NCBI GenBank assembly: GCA_008973525.1
Contig: WACJ01000516.1
Location: 2,480,001 to 2,544,000 of the forward strand
Length of the DNA: 64,000 bases
Reading direction: 5' to 3'
DNA from: Stenopsyche tienmushanensis
Lineage: Eukaryota > Arthropoda > Insecta > Trichoptera > Stenopsychidae
The notes under the pieces were generated by a model. That model worked only from the letters and a program-made list of their open reading frames with translations, searched no databases and was not told where the DNA came from. Within the stretch, counting starts at the first letter, position 1; every line of letters begins with the position of its first letter. The position numbers and the translations under genes are program-made. Below, one piece after another: positions 13,901-26,513 of this stretch.

Positions 13901-16900
13901 CTATACATAATTGTGGATCGTTTCGCATGACGTTCGAAACATATTGTTTTTGTCCGATCTACTATATCGTACTTCGATGTTCATATTTATGCATCCTCCG
14001 TCTTCATTTGAGCATCCTCTAGCTCGCATGTCAAATGTAAACGACGAAAGTCGTACCCCTTGTTCAGGTGTTACCCGTTGGTCATGTGTCGGATATTGAT
14101 GAATCATAACTCATATTTTATTATCTACATCGAATAAAGTTTGAAAAGAGTTAAAAGTTCGTTTTTATGTTTGCAGTTAAATTTGAACGATATCCATATC
14201 GTCCGCATGATACGCTGCTTCATCGTACTTACGACGTTTAAAGTACCATAAAATCTATTCGCAAACGCTCAGCTGGTTCTTCGATACAATCAAACTCAAA
14301 CGATTGAATAGCTCTAAAGACAGCAATTTACCTCGGAAGATGTTGATAATATCTTTTTTTATCGGAAAGGGCTTTCAAGGGAGTATGCGGAGTTCGTCAT
14401 TTATCTTTGGGAGCTTCAGCTTTTCAGTCGCTTGTTACCGTAGACGTGATGAAAAAACTTCGTCTCGAAATGAAGTTATTTGATCTAAACGTCATCGACA
14501 TATTATTGCAAAACACGGAATGTGGTTTCTGGATGTGTATAAATATGATTATTTTGATACAATTATTGTGTTTTAATAAAATTGACAAGTAAATCAGGAT
14601 GGAATATTCCAGGCGACAACTTTACACCGCGATGCATTAAATTTGCTCGCGTAAAGGTGAATTATAAAGCAGTAAAGGGAAGACGTTTGAAGATACCCCA
14701 CTGTCGGTATTCACTCTCTCGAGCTGTTCGATCCTCCCGCTTGTGTATAATTTAAAGGTTCATCACTCCGGTTTAATGCACTCGTATAAAAATTATTTTG
14801 ATTTCAGATCAATTTCGATTTTATTCGACTGCCGCATTTGCGATTGTTTTGCTAATATTTTCGATTGAATTTGTGCAATTCGACTTTGGTTTTCCCTCAA
14901 TGGGGTCCTAAATTATTTATAAATGGTATAAAATGTATTATTGCCGCTAACTTTGTAAATGTTTTTTAAAGCGATTCGCTACAGAAAATCTGTTATCGGG
15001 TATTTTGAGGGAGTATTTTCTTTATGGCGGGCACTTGGGAGCGCATAAAATTGAAGTCGGCCTTAATGCGATGTGGACCAAAGGTCGGAGAGTAACGGGG
15101 GAGTGGGGCGGTGGGGGAGCGCTGTATCGATCGCTTGAGGGATGCTGCGTGCGCTGCCGAGACGGAGCGCCCCCAGACTCCCGCCCCGAGGCGCCGACTG
15201 CATCACTGCACCTCCCTGCACCACCCTGCACCACCCTGCAACACCCTGCACCGCCCTGCACCCGACCCGCATTATCCCAATTTCTCCGATATGCTTTGAT
15301 CGGATCGAATTCTACCATATGCTCTCGTCTAATGACGTTCAATCCGTTTAAATTCTATTATTAAATTGCATTCAGTATTTGTATGCGTGATTTAATATAA
15401 TGATTATATTTGAAGTCTTCAGATATTAGATTACTCATTGCTTCTGTAGCTAAGCGGCAGTGCGTTCTGACACTCCTCGCTTGCACTTATTTATCTTCCC
15501 TTTGTCTAATTTGACTGAATCCCCTTATAAGTTTACATGGAGAGTGGCTGTTAACCTTTCGAAACTGGCTAGTGCTGATCGACCGGCGCTAATTTTCGTC
15601 GTAATCTATAAATAAAGTAAATTTTCGATGTAATCTGTGTTGCGCTGTATCACAAATGTGCCAGAGTATGTTACATTTAAAAAATGAGGCGCTTCATAAC
15701 GATCGTCACGCGAAGACAGTTAAAGGAGCAATAATAGTGAACTACAGCTGCAATTACTATGGACCACTTTATATCATCGCTTCATTAAAACATTGATCGT
15801 GCCTCCGGACGGCGACCGCTTGCCTTGAATAAATTTGTTAATTAAGCTCCTCCAACTTTGTCCATTGATGTTAATTAATATATTTGATGTCGTCATCGTT
15901 GTAATGCAGCAATATGCTGTCCGCTTCTAGGCATGCATCTATTCAATGTCCATTCGAGGAGAGTATTATACATTTATCTACATAAGCGGCCCGACATTGA
16001 ATGTAGAATGACCTTCGTGTTTTATTTGTAAACGCTCATCCAGCAGATCACCAGGTATCGAAGATCTATCATCGAAGGTCTGTCGACACTGTTACTTTGG
16101 GCAGAAAAATAACTGTGAAAACATTGAATGTACGACGATATCGAGGGTCAATTTGTAAATTCAAAGTGTAAATGGAGAGAAGTTTAATGAGCGTTGAAAT
16201 AACGGACGTTTCCAGAACCAAATCTTGGATGTCGAAGCTATGGCATCCAACAGGGAGATCGTGGACATGCACGATGAAGCTTCTCCTTTCGGCAGGCCAT
16301 GTAAGTCGGGTGTCAACACGCGGACTCCCTTAGATTAGATCCGAGTGACAGCAGACTCGTCGGAATAACTTGTCAGCGTTAGGGCGATTGGGTTAACAAA
16401 GACCTCGAACATTTGGGTCAAGACTGATTTAAATGATGGAATGCGTTGTGAGTGACCCGGGCTCTCTTATACGACCGTGTGAGCTACATATGAATTTGTA
16501 TTTAGAGAATAAGTAGTTTTCTTTGAGACTGCTTGAGGCAATCATATTAGTTTTACTGGAAAGTAACCGCAGTCCAGTTTTTCTTTTTCTCGCAAGAGTA
16601 GTTAAATAATTACTATATTAATCTATGACTTTTTAACGCGTTCGCGGACACGGATGAGCCACTCAATTCACGAACATAGAAATTGAGTTAAACCATCAAT
16701 AAACACACTATTATTATTCCTTGTCTCGTGTTTCTTCTCACGTCTTGCGATTTCCGCTCTTAGACTTCCTGTCATATATTGTATACCCTAATTCCAAATT
16801 AATATATTTTGAGACGATGGAGACTATACATTTTGAAAAATTAAAACAACGATGTTAATAATTAGACTTATTTTTGACATCCTGTCAATATTGTTTGTTG

Positions 16901-19900
16901 TACAATTCAATAATTTCAATATTTTTTCGAACCCAGTGTCAATGTTATCATTTTTAATATAATTAATAATTTGTAAAGATGTCACTATAGTCCAAATAAA
17001 AAAAAATAAAAAAATGGTGACTGCTTAAAAAAAATTCAGTTAAGTAATTTTTTGACCTTGTTTTGTCAGTTTTATTTTTTTTTAAATAGTTTAAAATAGT
17101 TTTTGACATAAATCTGGTAGAACTAATAGAGGGTTATATAGAAAAGATTTGTACCCACCCAGTTTGAAGTATATTGATTAATTAAAACTTTATTAAAAGA
17201 TTTCATTGTGGTAGGACCGGCTAATTTGCCGCGTCACTAAAATATCTATAGCTCCGTAAGTAGTTAGAATTTTGGAAATTCCTTTGTAAAATGTATTTTT
17301 AATGGCCGAAACATTGGAAAAATGCAAAAAAACCAATTTTTTTTCTTAAAATCTAAATCAGAACAATGGGCGTGGTCGTAATTCAGCGTTAGCAGATGCA
17401 ATATGATTTACAAAGTCCCAAATTATAATTTTCTTCAAAATTTTGATTAGTATTGATGATTTTTTCCCCCTATTTTATCCAAAATATCTCGAACGTATTC
17501 TTTATGAAATTAAAAAAAAAACCGCATAACTTTGAAATCGCACAAAAAGAGGTTTGAGTGTATCTTGTTTTTGGTACATTGGTTTTTGTTAACTTTTTTC
17601 CATAAACATTCGTACATTTTTTTAATTTAAAAGATGTATCTTCAATGTTATTGGTGAATTAATACACGCACATATTCAAACGCACGCCTGTATTCTCAGA
17701 CATCTGGCGCAATAAACCCTTATTACATCTGTCTGCAATTGCAGACGTGTCCACGAATGCGTTAATACTTTAGCTATGGCGACTTATGGCCGCGCGCTCT
17801 CAACGAGGCGTCCGATGAAAATACCCACCCGAAGACACTGTAAAGATGATTGTAGCGAATACTAGTTTTAGATATGAATTTGATTAACAATTTAATGATC
17901 GATTTATTTCATAGGTTTTAATATTTTTGCACCGGAACTATCGCCATTTGGCAGCTGCGAATGTGTGTCCTTTTGTATTTGACCTAGATAAATTTAACTT
18001 CTTTTTAGGCGATGAAAAACGCCCCGCGCATCCTTTAGTGTTTTCTTTGTGCAGCATTTTATTTTATTACTTTATTTACGATGCCTATTTTCGTGATTTA
18101 ATACAGCATGTCATAGAAACAAAGAGACTCTCGTAAATTATTATTGCCTAACGATTTTTAGGGAAGAAAATCTCAATTGAAAATTATTTTGTAGCACATG
18201 TGATGATTCATGCCTTTCACATTTTTATTTGCAATTTTATCTTAAAAAGGAAGGAAAATATTTATTACGAGGGTGCAATAAAAGCCCCTCTATTTTATGC
18301 TTATTTTTTATTAGAATTTATTGCCAGTTAGGATGCATGGATTACACTTAACACGTCGGGGAAAATCAAAATCTAAAACATGGGAAGCTTGACCGACAAT
18401 GAGTGTGCATTGTGAAATCGAAATTTTCAACTTACATAAACTGGTTCACCTCAATGTTGGCACATTTATTGTCGCAAAGCTTATAGAATATCATAGAGCA
18501 CAAAACTAGTATTATGTTGGTGTATTACATAAGCTACATTGTATTATATTATTTCACTAAACAGTTTACCAACATAAATTATTACTTTACATTTCCCTGG
18601 GGCTCAGTTCGCGGAATTGCTGGAATGCCAAAAATATTGCGTGCATGAAAAGAGGAGGGTCAATTCAAGGAAATTAAATTCCATAAGTGACATTGAAATT
18701 AATATTAAAAAATATAATACATAATACGATGTATGATTCAATAGAAATTTTATTAATAATCAAATTTAGTCATGCCTCTTTATAAATATATAATAAATAA
18801 ACAAAAACATTCATATTGTATATATGCATATTTATTTATTGCATAGTTATGCTAAAATTAATTTTTATTCTAAGAATAGTTGAATTTGTAAAATTACTAT
18901 TAGAAGTCATCATCCATCTTAGTCTTCCGCATTCATCTTTTTTAATATATCTATTACCTGCTAAAATTTTTGCATCGCTAGCCAAATTGCTTATTTAAAC
19001 ATTTAGTAGTAAAAACGTCTAAACTTAATAGACACTTAAATTGTACGGTAACATATTAGATTTCATAAAATAGTCTTAATGATGTTAAAAGCTTTAATTT
19101 TTGTTTAGCCACAAAAAATGTATAAATTTTGCTTCTGAAAAAATGCTATTTTACAGGTAAACAAAATAATAAAATAAGCTTAGCGTTCAAACTAAAAATA
19201 CAAAGCGAAGACTAACTGAAGGTGTTGAATAAGAAGGATGATGGAATATCAAAACTCAGCTATGTTTTGTTAGATCATTGTTTGAAACTATTATATTATG
19301 TAGAAATAATGCAACCCCAATAATTGAAATAATAATACTATAGTTAATTATGTTTAAAAAAAGAAACGTTTTATGAATTTTAAAAAATTATTTTAGATGA
19401 TAGCAGCACCAGTTGTAGCAGGATTGGCCGTCGGAATTGGGGTCCCTATCTTGTTATTTTATGTATACGGAGTTGTACCAGTTTCGCTCTGCCGTTCAGG
19501 CGGTTGTGGATTGTCTACCTCGCCTCGTGGAGGAGTTCGAATAGATTTCGACGAAGAGGATGATGTTCCCACTCGAGCTAGCGGTATGTGCATATTTTTA
19601 TCTCTTTGATAAATTATAATTTTGTTCTCATCCAACATAATAATAATAATTTGTGTGATAAATATGAATTATTGTGTTTAAATTTAAATCGGTTTTTTTA
19701 TAGAAGCTTGCGGCCTAGATAATAGCAGTATAGCCGGGGCTGTGGGAGGTTCGAGTGGTTTATCTGATTCCAGAGGAAAAACAGGACCCGGTGGTTCTCC
19801 GAGCAGCGGCGGAGCAAGATCCTCTCCGCCGGCGCACACTGGAAGTATTGCTAGTAGTGATCATCATGCTGCTCATAGGTAAGTTATATTAGTCAACATT

Positions 19901-21273
19901 GTTTTAAAGTAACAATTATTATTTTTTCATTTCTAATATAAACTGGAGTAGTTTTGATTATAAATCTGGATTAATAAGTTATTGCCAATATAATAATGGT
20001 TATATTTATCTTTATTTTAGGCTAGAAGTTACTGCAGATGTTGTTTCAGCTTTGCGTCTCAGCCTTTCCTCAGAAGCAGCTAGTCTTTCCGAACCACTGC
20101 CGCCAGATGACGCATCTACTCGAGCTTTAGCTGGATCTATTAGAGACTATAAGGTATCCATTACTTTCAGAGTAAATATTTAATTTATTATCATGAATTG
20201 AAATAATATTCATTACTGGGATGATTATTTGAGCTAGACAACGCTGGCTCATTGTCCTATTCAATATTTCATCCTTCAGATGTTATTTGTCAATTAAATG
20301 TTAATGAAAAGGACAGAGCTCAACTGGCCTCTATATCATTAATCAAAAAAAAGAAAAGCAACATATATTTTTTTCCTTTTATTTACAGCAAAATCAGTCA
20401 GAAACAGTTTCATACTCAGCTGCAGATGATTGCACCTCTGAACGTGTTCGATTTGATGATAATGTATCGATTATCGGACCTTCTAGTAATGCAGACTTCA
20501 TGCCTGATACTTTAACTGATAAACACAGCATATGTAGCTCCCGCTCTTTCCGTAGTTTTGGCAAAAATTCAATTACTGAAGAACTTTCAGAGAGCCTTGA
20601 TAAATCGAGCATCGGCAGTGGACCTCGAAATATTATATTTGAAGAAAACCTGGATGATACTGATCACATTCAGGAATCACCAAATTCACACAGAAGCAAC
20701 AGCCAGTCTTCCCTTCCTGGAACGAGAAGAGTAATCCCTAAACTTACTCTTAAAACTAATCATAAACACTTCACATCATTTGAAGAAGATGTAACTAGTA
20801 AAACTCCTCCAGATGTTGTTAAATTTTTAGAAAGAACTGACAAGGCTATTAATCTCATTAGTAAACAAAATAAAACTAGTGCTCCTAATACTGTTGTAAC
20901 GCCAGGTAAAGTAGTAGTATCCACTAGTTATATGGATGTAGCCAGTGTACAAAGTGTAAGTAGTGTCGAAACACCGGAAACTCCAGTAAACGAAAATGAT
21001 GCTTCTAAACCTATCATGATAGTTGGAGAAAATGCTTATAGGAATATCGAAAGGGATATTGAAAGCGGCGATGATATCCCTAGGAGGCCACTCTCAAAAG
21101 TAGCTATGCTTAGAAATATATTTTTTCACGGAAGTTCAATAGTAGACGATAATCAGGCTTCTATGGATCTCGTTAAACCTAGTGCGAGTGAGTCGGCAGG
21201 GAATTTGAGTGTATCCAACTTGGGTGACAATAATGAGACAGTTGTGATGATAAATGACCCGCCCAGTCCATAA
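7933..21273 (+). CDS. RBR E3 ubiquitin ligase, RNF19 (dorfin) family
   Basis: Membrane-anchored RING-between-RING ligase. Family members transfer ubiquitin from a UbcH7-type E2 through a cysteine in RING2. Exons: 7933-8076, 8256-8383, 8488-8668, 8807-8921, 9055-9260, 9500-9641, 9779-10013, 19397-19583, 19704-19878, 20021-20153, 20389-21273. RING1 (CPLC...CPEC) is in exon 3. The IBR spans exons 4-5 ([21 protein letters not shown]). RING2 is in exon 6, with the expected catalytic Cys in DGSCNHMVC. Exons 7-8 encode two hydrophobic segments followed by YVYGVVP and SLCRSGGCG, hallmarks of RNF19A/B. The low-complexity Ser-rich tail is in exons 9-11. Total is about 843 residues, close to human RNF19A (838). 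Exon 1 is read in two frames: it begins in one frame, but only the next frame joins exon 2 in phase, so one base appears missing near 8015. ATG 7933 is the first in-frame start; a short upstream ORF (7859-7894) precedes it. Intron 3 is GC-AG. Confidence 0.93.
8669..8806 (+). other. GC-AG intron (RNF19 intron 3)
   Basis: Exon 3 ends after HPN plus one base. The only junction that joins in frame to exon 4 (giving HPNDIKQIL, like the family's NPHDIRLIL) uses a donor reading g|GCAAGT and an acceptor reading ttatag. GCAAGT is the usual consensus of GC donors. The nearby GT, four bases on, would shift the frame. Confidence 0.85.
11180..13870. other. GC- and CpG-rich island
   Basis: Base composition changes abruptly from AT-rich DNA to very GC-rich, CpG- and TCGA-rich sequence. 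The island covers the kinase exons, its tiny introns, its 3' flank and roughly 850 bases upstream of its start. Long open frames occur on both strands here only because stop codons are rare in GC-rich DNA. The upstream part (13024-13870) probably contains the kinase promoter and 5' untranslated exon. Confidence 0.8.
11404..13021 (-). CDS. CHK/EcKL-family kinase-like protein (DUF227/DUF1679)
   Basis: Insect ecdysteroid-kinase-like protein, distantly related to choline and aminoglycoside kinases. Members phosphorylate ecdysteroids or are thought to act on xenobiotics; the substrate here is unknown. Exons (minus strand): 13021-12680, 12604-12514, 12441-12326, 12260-12073, 12003-11808, 11734-11404. 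The five introns are only 65-75 bp. Signatures in order: [10 protein letters not shown] (nucleotide-binding lysine strand), [22 protein letters not shown], the Brenner-type catalytic loop [12 protein letters not shown], the metal-binding [10 protein letters not shown], and the C-terminal [13 protein letters not shown] typical of the family. It encodes about 420 residues, the normal family length. The start codon lies directly after a splice acceptor (tctttcag|atg), so a 5' untranslated exon must lie upstream. Exon 4 contains one surplus base near 12140: SDRAF continues as [13 protein letters not shown] only after a frame change, and the exon phases then agree. An acidic Ser-rich N-terminus is unusual. 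Confidence 0.92.
15207..15266. repeat. 10-bp minisatellite, about six units
   Basis: Imperfect tandem units of the form ctgcaccacc run for roughly 60 bases inside RNF19 intron 7. The flanks are also GC-rich. No coding role is likely, though the unit length keeps several frames open. Confidence 0.8.
16633..17765. mobile_element. TTAA-flanked inverted-repeat element (piggyBac-like)
   Basis: The left end reads ttaacgcgttcgcggacacg. The right end, reverse-complemented, reads ttaacgcattcgtggacacg, an 18/20 match. TTAA at both edges is the target duplication of piggyBac-type transposons. No transposase is recognisable, and much of the interior is occupied by a Tigger-like element (16915-17562). 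Confidence 0.65.
16915..17562 (+). mobile_element. Tigger/pogo-like non-autonomous element, copy 1
   Basis: Long similarity to 35930-37917 (same strand) and to 59470-60040 (inverted). All share the aagatgt(c/a)actatagtcc region, the block around tagaaaagatttgtaccca, the tgccgcgtcac region, and the right terminus with aaccgcataac and gcacaaaaagaggtttgagtgta. It ends at a TA. The left edge is approximate. No transposase domain was seen. Confidence 0.65.
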
Positions 21274-22842
21274 AATGTAAATTTAGGTGAACATTCTGTA
21301 AATTGCATTAAAAAAGGAGAGTCTAAATGAAGATTCGTTGCAAACGAAACAACGAAGTTCTGTAATACTTAAAATAAAACAGACTGATAGTTTATGTTGC
21401 ATATAACTAATAAAGAAAACTTTTTTATATCATTTTTATATGGCCTCCTTTGGTGGTGTTGTTATTCTGCATTTAATGTCGCATAAATTTTTTTAGGAAC
21501 TTAATTGTATTTATTGATATTACTGATTCATATATGAATAATTTACCATGTAAGCATTTATCGTCAATGTCATTGAAATTATATTTTGAGTTTATGTATG
21601 TTTAAAAAGACTTATACATTTTTGATGCCAATGTAATAACTACCAAAATTGAATGTTTAAAATGAAATTTGTATGAAAAATTTGTAATGATGTAAAATTT
21701 GACAGTATATTTTGGGTATATCCTGTTTTTTTTTTTGTTAATTATGATTTAAATTTATACCAAATATCTCATGAAACTATAAATTCAATGATGTATTAAC
21801 TACACAGGTTGTGCATTAGTATTTAGTGACTGTGTACAGTAAGCAGTTATAGCTGCATTATTTTTTTTTGACAAATGACTGTAATACTTCTGCGTAATTG
21901 TGATAATCGGAATGTTTAATTGCTTGTTTTTTCCCTTTTATTTATTAATTGTGAAAACTCTTATGTGTTGTATTATATGAAGAGATTCATTTGCGATTTA
22001 TATTCATGTCTAGCTGTTAAATTATAAATACATACTATATACAAATAATTGTATTTTTTTCTTTTATGCCATATCTATAATGATTATTTTTTCAATAACA
22101 ATGTTTATATGTTCCATAAACATGAATCCAGTCAATAGTAAGAATAACGATGGATTCATAAGAAAAGATGGCAGGAAATCATGCAAAAATATTAATCATA
22201 GAGGAAAATATAGAATGAAATTCATGCTTCTAAGTATTTATTGACCTCACTATATAAAAAAGGTAGCTGATTAATATAAATTCTGTTGCAGATGGTGCAA
22301 TTGATTCATTTTATGATAAATATTTTGCAAAATGATCTCATTTACATTTAGATGATTATAAGTTGCTCAATAATTTGAAATTCAGGAGACCAAACAAAGC
22401 TCTTTGAACTATTGAGAACACTAATAAATTGAAAATTACAAATCTTATTGCAAAATTTTAGACGTTTGATGAAGGAGATTCTATAAATTGTCAATACCTC
22501 TAAAGTAATATGAATAGATTTGCTGTTTATTGTTTTGTCTGTTAAGAATAAAAAATATATATAATCACTACTAGGATGTTATTTTGGAAAATGGCTGGCT
22601 GAAGTGCAGTGACTCACACTACCAGCTAATTGCGCTAATAGATACACAAAGAGGGAGAGGTGAATGTGAATTATAACAAAGACTATTGAATTGTTAGTAT
22701 AGTTTGAGTGCAACCTATAGTTCACACATTATTATTGATCTCATTCCCAGATAAAAAAAGAGACTACCTCAAGTCTATTAAAAATCACTTACAAACCTTT
22801 CCTGGCATCCCAATTATACTGACATGTTATGTCACAGTAACA
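21274..22842 (+). other. RNF19 3' untranslated region and flank
   Basis: AT-rich sequence follows the stop codon. Canonical AATAAA signals lie at 21373-21378 and 21409-21414, so a short 3' UTR of about 150 bases is likely, with later weak signals possible. Nothing else was recognised in this stretch. Confidence 0.5.
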
Positions 22843-23096
22843 TTAACACATTACGGGCCGCAGAATTTGGGCAAATTTGGGAGATCACATGTTTAGTCGT
22901 TCAATTTCTCAGTGAAAAAAAAAATTTTTTTTAATAATTTTAATTTTTTAGTCAAGTCTTAAATATATATAAGATAATCTCTCGGCGAAACTAGAAAAAA
23001 ATATAGCGTTGATATATTTTTTTTTACGTCAAAAGTTCATATAACAAACACGCGAAAACACGCGTTTACGCGTGAACGGACCACGATGTGTTTTAA
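22843..23096. mobile_element. 254-bp TTAA-flanked MITE
   Basis: The left end begins ttaacacattacgggccg. The right end, reverse-complemented, begins ttaaaacacatcgtggtccg; the two match imperfectly as inverted repeats. TTAA is present at both edges. The interior has no open frame of note. The size and ends suggest a piggyBac-type miniature element. Confidence 0.6.
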
Positions 23097-23931
23097 TACT
23101 ACATTTCTTTTATTGCTTGAGAAATTTTCCACGTACATGAAAATATAAGTTTGCAGTGTGCATTTATTTGTCTATTCTATTATATCATCCTATATGCCAT
23201 TTAAATGCATTCTAACTACACACTTGAATATCCAATCAAGAAATATCTTTAAATATTTTTGACCTCTCTACTTCTCGGATAACGTTTGTCTGTTGTTACT
23301 ATAATTTGTCTTCGCTTTGATTAAAATTTCCTATGTGCATTTTTTCTTTCTGAGTTGGTTGCTATGTTTCTGACTAGCAATAATCAGTTACTTTTGAAAT
23401 TATTGATTACAGTCAAACCGTCTTCAGCATCCGCTTCGTTTGCGACGTCTTTTATACAAGCACCAGGGTAAAATACTTAAGGTTGATGTCCTTTCGCGTG
23501 TGTTAATCACTCGCACTTTTAAACAAATTAACACGTACAAATTGTATATGAGTGTCTTAATTTCTATAGATATATATATTTAGAAATATAACACAGTCCA
23601 CGTTAGGTAATATATATAATGTGGGAAAATGTACAAATACGCATTAAATAATTTTCTACTTACAATGTATCATCTTACAACATTTCGCATAATGCAATAA
23701 GATTTTCTCCCAGAAGTCTCTGGGGGTTTTTTTCTGATAGGCTCGAGTCCAAATCCAGCTTATGAGATAAATTGGATCGATCGTTCTCATTTATATATTC
23801 CTATTAAAATAACCTTATCCCGTCTTAATCATACATGGAAGTCAATGGGTTAGCACCACATGAAAATCTTCTATTTTTGAAAAAAAAAAAAATCATAAAG
23901 ATCTACATTCAATAACGAATATATGGCACCT

Positions 23932-24010
23932 TTAACCTTTTAACTGCCAATGACTGATCAGCGCGGACAAATGCCACGCGCCGGTGCGTTGTTGGTAGTT
24001 AAAAGGTTAA
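23932..24010. mobile_element. 79-bp TTAA-flanked mini-MITE
   Basis: The whole unit is nearly a hairpin. The left 19 bases (ttaaccttttaactgccaa) and the reverse complement of the right 19 differ at one position. TTAA lies at both ends. A related single terminus occurs at 58579. Confidence 0.7.
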
Positions 24011-24930
24011 GAAGAAGAAAAACAAGCAAATAAATTTTGTTCGTTGTTAAACAATAAAACTGTGTCATGATTATTATAGATGAAAATTCAAGTGAAAGTG
24101 TTTTTAGAAAAAAATCATGTTTAAAATATGTGGCGTAAACAATTCAGTACGAGCGAAACTGTTTTCAACTCTGATGTTGATGAAATAGCTATGTCATTGG
24201 CAGAAGAAATTGAAGAGCATGATGATCAAGAATTCGGCATGCGTTTTACAGCATAATAGGTTCGAATCAGCCTCTCTCTGCCAACATGACTGCTTGAAGA
24301 TGACCATCCAATCCACGAAGTCCAATTGATGAGGTATAATATTCAAACTCTTGGTAGATAATTTCATATTACAGTCTATTCTTGCAAGGCAAACCGATCC
24401 AGCCTTTTTGATAACTTATCTGACTATGTATTTCTATTCCTATTCCTATTCCTGTTCCCATGTTTATCACTTGTGGCAAAACGTTTATTCTAAAATTTCT
24501 CTTAAAATAATTCACTTATCATGTTATTCTAACAACTGTGGACAACCGGATCGACCTTTATTTTTCAGTCGCGATTCAACTTTGAATTACATTGAATTAC
24601 ATTAAAAACTATAGATCGACTTATTTGAAGTATATCTACAATTTCATTTATTGATGTTTCCTTTAGAGTCATTTTTTCGCAACAATATACTTGAAATTCT
24701 TGCATGAACACCTAAATATGTACCCAGCGTGCAAATATTAATGCGAAACTAATATATGAAATAATAGACATACGGACATGCAACGAAACATTCGCATAGC
24801 GTAAAATTCTTAGTTACATCCTATGTCTTGTATTTTCTGCGAATGGAATTTGGTGTTTTTTTTTACATTTAGGTTTAATTAATTATTGCTATGTTTAATT
24901 AGAAAAACACATTATTTCATTCTATCAAAG

Positions 24931-24953
24931 ATATATATATATATATATATATA
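24931..24953. repeat. (AT)n microsatellite
   Basis: Uninterrupted alternating AT of about 23 bases. Similar runs occur at 31139-31160, 50539-50569 and near 63895-63911. Confidence 0.9.
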
Positions 24954-25204
24954 ATACATTGATTCCTATATTTAAATACAATAGTAAATCCCTGTAAATT
25001 TAACTGTTTCATTGATCTTTTCAAAATTACATATAAATCCCACGACTTTTGCGACTGACGGTATTGATATTAATGGGGGCTATTTTTATATGATAATTCT
25101 AGGTATAGATTCTTTAACTGATACTAAACTTATTATATTATACTGTATGATAGTACGGTCGCCTATTTGCGAGCGAATTCCAGTGACTTAGAAAAAGCAT
25201 TCTT

Positions 25205-25288
25205 ACACGTTGAGCTCGGAGACAGACAGAGACGGATAGTCTTGCTCGTTGAGCTTGGATACAAACAGAGACGGAGAGAGTATCTTGC
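25205..25288. repeat. two imperfect tandem units of about 40 bp
   Basis: The block cacgttgagctcggagacag...agacggatagtcttg is followed directly by a diverged copy, ctcgttgagcttggatacaa...agacggagagagtatcttg. No function was recognised. Confidence 0.6.
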
Positions 25289-25621
25289 GTACATAGTTCG
25301 ATTGAATATATCGTTAACGAATAATATAATTAATCGATTTAAAGTGTATTGTTTATGTTTACGCAAAGAAATGACCGAATATCGTGTGCTATCGACAGTG
25401 TTTATTTATATATGTATAAGCTTTCATACATGCTGCTGCGGTCCTGGCATATAAGTGGATTTGTATGACGATAAGTGGCAGACAAGCAAATATAGCATCT
25501 AAGATTTTTAATTCGGTAAATTAAGCAGTATGACAAATTGGTCTGGACGTCATGAAAAGGTAAACTCTAGGCGGCAATTGATCACAAAGACAGGAAAAAT
25601 CGTTTGTAGTGTCACAGTGTG

Positions 25622-25743
25622 CGTCGCATATATTAAAGACATGCTACGCGCATGCGCCGCGCCGCCTCTATTATGTCTCTTTATACGTTGCAGAAAGCAA
25701 TCACTAAGCCAATAGCAAGCCAATTTTATTATATATTACACAA
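25622..25743 (-). repeat. dispersed repeat C, copy 1
   Basis: The reverse complement matches 60459-60583. Shared blocks are ttgtgtaatatataataaaat, ggcttgcta, and gaggcggc.cggcgcatgcgcgta, ending near atatgcgac. The CpG-rich core stands out from the AT-rich surroundings. It is probably a non-autonomous transposon, class unknown. Confidence 0.7.
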
Positions 25744-26003
25744 ATACAGCTTAATCTTTTGGCTAACAATTACCGTTAACTCAATGAAAAAATAATGCAT
25801 ACAATCATCTCTATCGCTTTTTTTTATTAAAGTGAATAAAATTCAATATTTATTATATTTTAAAAAATTCCAATCATTTTGACTATTATTTGTTTAAGTA
25901 GTTATGATACAAAATTATTTTGATAATGAACGAATAAGTAGGAGTTTTAAAATAATATTTTATAAGCAGTCATTTTTACTTGTGTGGTATTTCTAGTGCT
26001 AAG

Positions 26004-26513
26004 TACACTTGGTTCTGTTTTTATGCGATAGATACGTTCCATGGGGATTCCCATATAAAAAAAACGCATAAAAATACTTGAACTACATAGAAAACTGAGG
26101 GATAGGTTCCATAATTTCTAAAAACCGCATAACTTCAAATAAATGTGTTAGAATGTACCATAAATCGCATAAAAAAGATTTATACAAAAATAATATAAAT
26201 AAAAACACAATACAATTTCATCATCCTTCTGGGTTAAAATCGTCTTTTTTAAAATGTTATCCTTAATCAAACTTTGCGACGATTTAACCATTATTCTTTA
26301 CGCAGTTCGTGATTTGGAGACATCCAATTCTTAAGCTCGATTACTGATTGCTTCTATGGTCGATTCCCCCAGGTTAAGATTTGCCTATCACGGTAGGATT
26401 TTGTCCTTAGTTTGAGTATTAATTATATTTTTTTATGTGTTCCATTATTTTTGAAAACCGCATAACTTTAAAATCACATAAAAAAGATCCGCATAAAAAT
26501 AGACCCAAGTGTA
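26004..26513. mobile_element. 510-bp Tigger/pogo-like MITE
   Basis: Inverted termini: the left reads tacacttggttctgtttttatgcg. The right, reverse-complemented, reads tacacttgggtctatttttatgcg. The flanking dinucleotide TA fits a Tc1/mariner/pogo-type target. The interior repeats aaaccgcataactt motifs seen in the larger copies at 16915, 35930 and 58181. No transposase was recognised. Confidence 0.75.

Larger units (their letters stand above)
10014..19396 (+). other. RNF19 intron 7 (9.4 kb) hosting another gene
   Basis: The intron separates the two membrane segments of the ligase (donor gcg|gtgagt, acceptor ttttag). It holds the opposite-strand EcKL kinase gene at 11404-13021, a 10-bp minisatellite at 15207-15266, and a TTAA-flanked element at 16633-17765 with a Tigger-like insert. 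The parts at 10014-11100, 13900-15200, 15270-16630 and 17770-19396 contain no recognised gene. Confidence 0.85.

Noticed and set aside
13189..13910. Long overlapping open frames on both strands upstream of the kinase gene
   Set aside because: All frames stay open because the DNA is very GC-rich. The translations are Arg/Ser/Pro-rich with no domain, and the region is better read as promoter or 5' UTR of the kinase.
15005..15364. Open frames across the ctgcacc repeat
   Set aside because: They arise from the tandem repeat and its GC-rich flank. There are no domains and no plausible exon boundaries.
20394..20612. Antisense frame opposite RNF19 exon 11
   Set aside because: It mirrors a real coding exon and has no features of its own.
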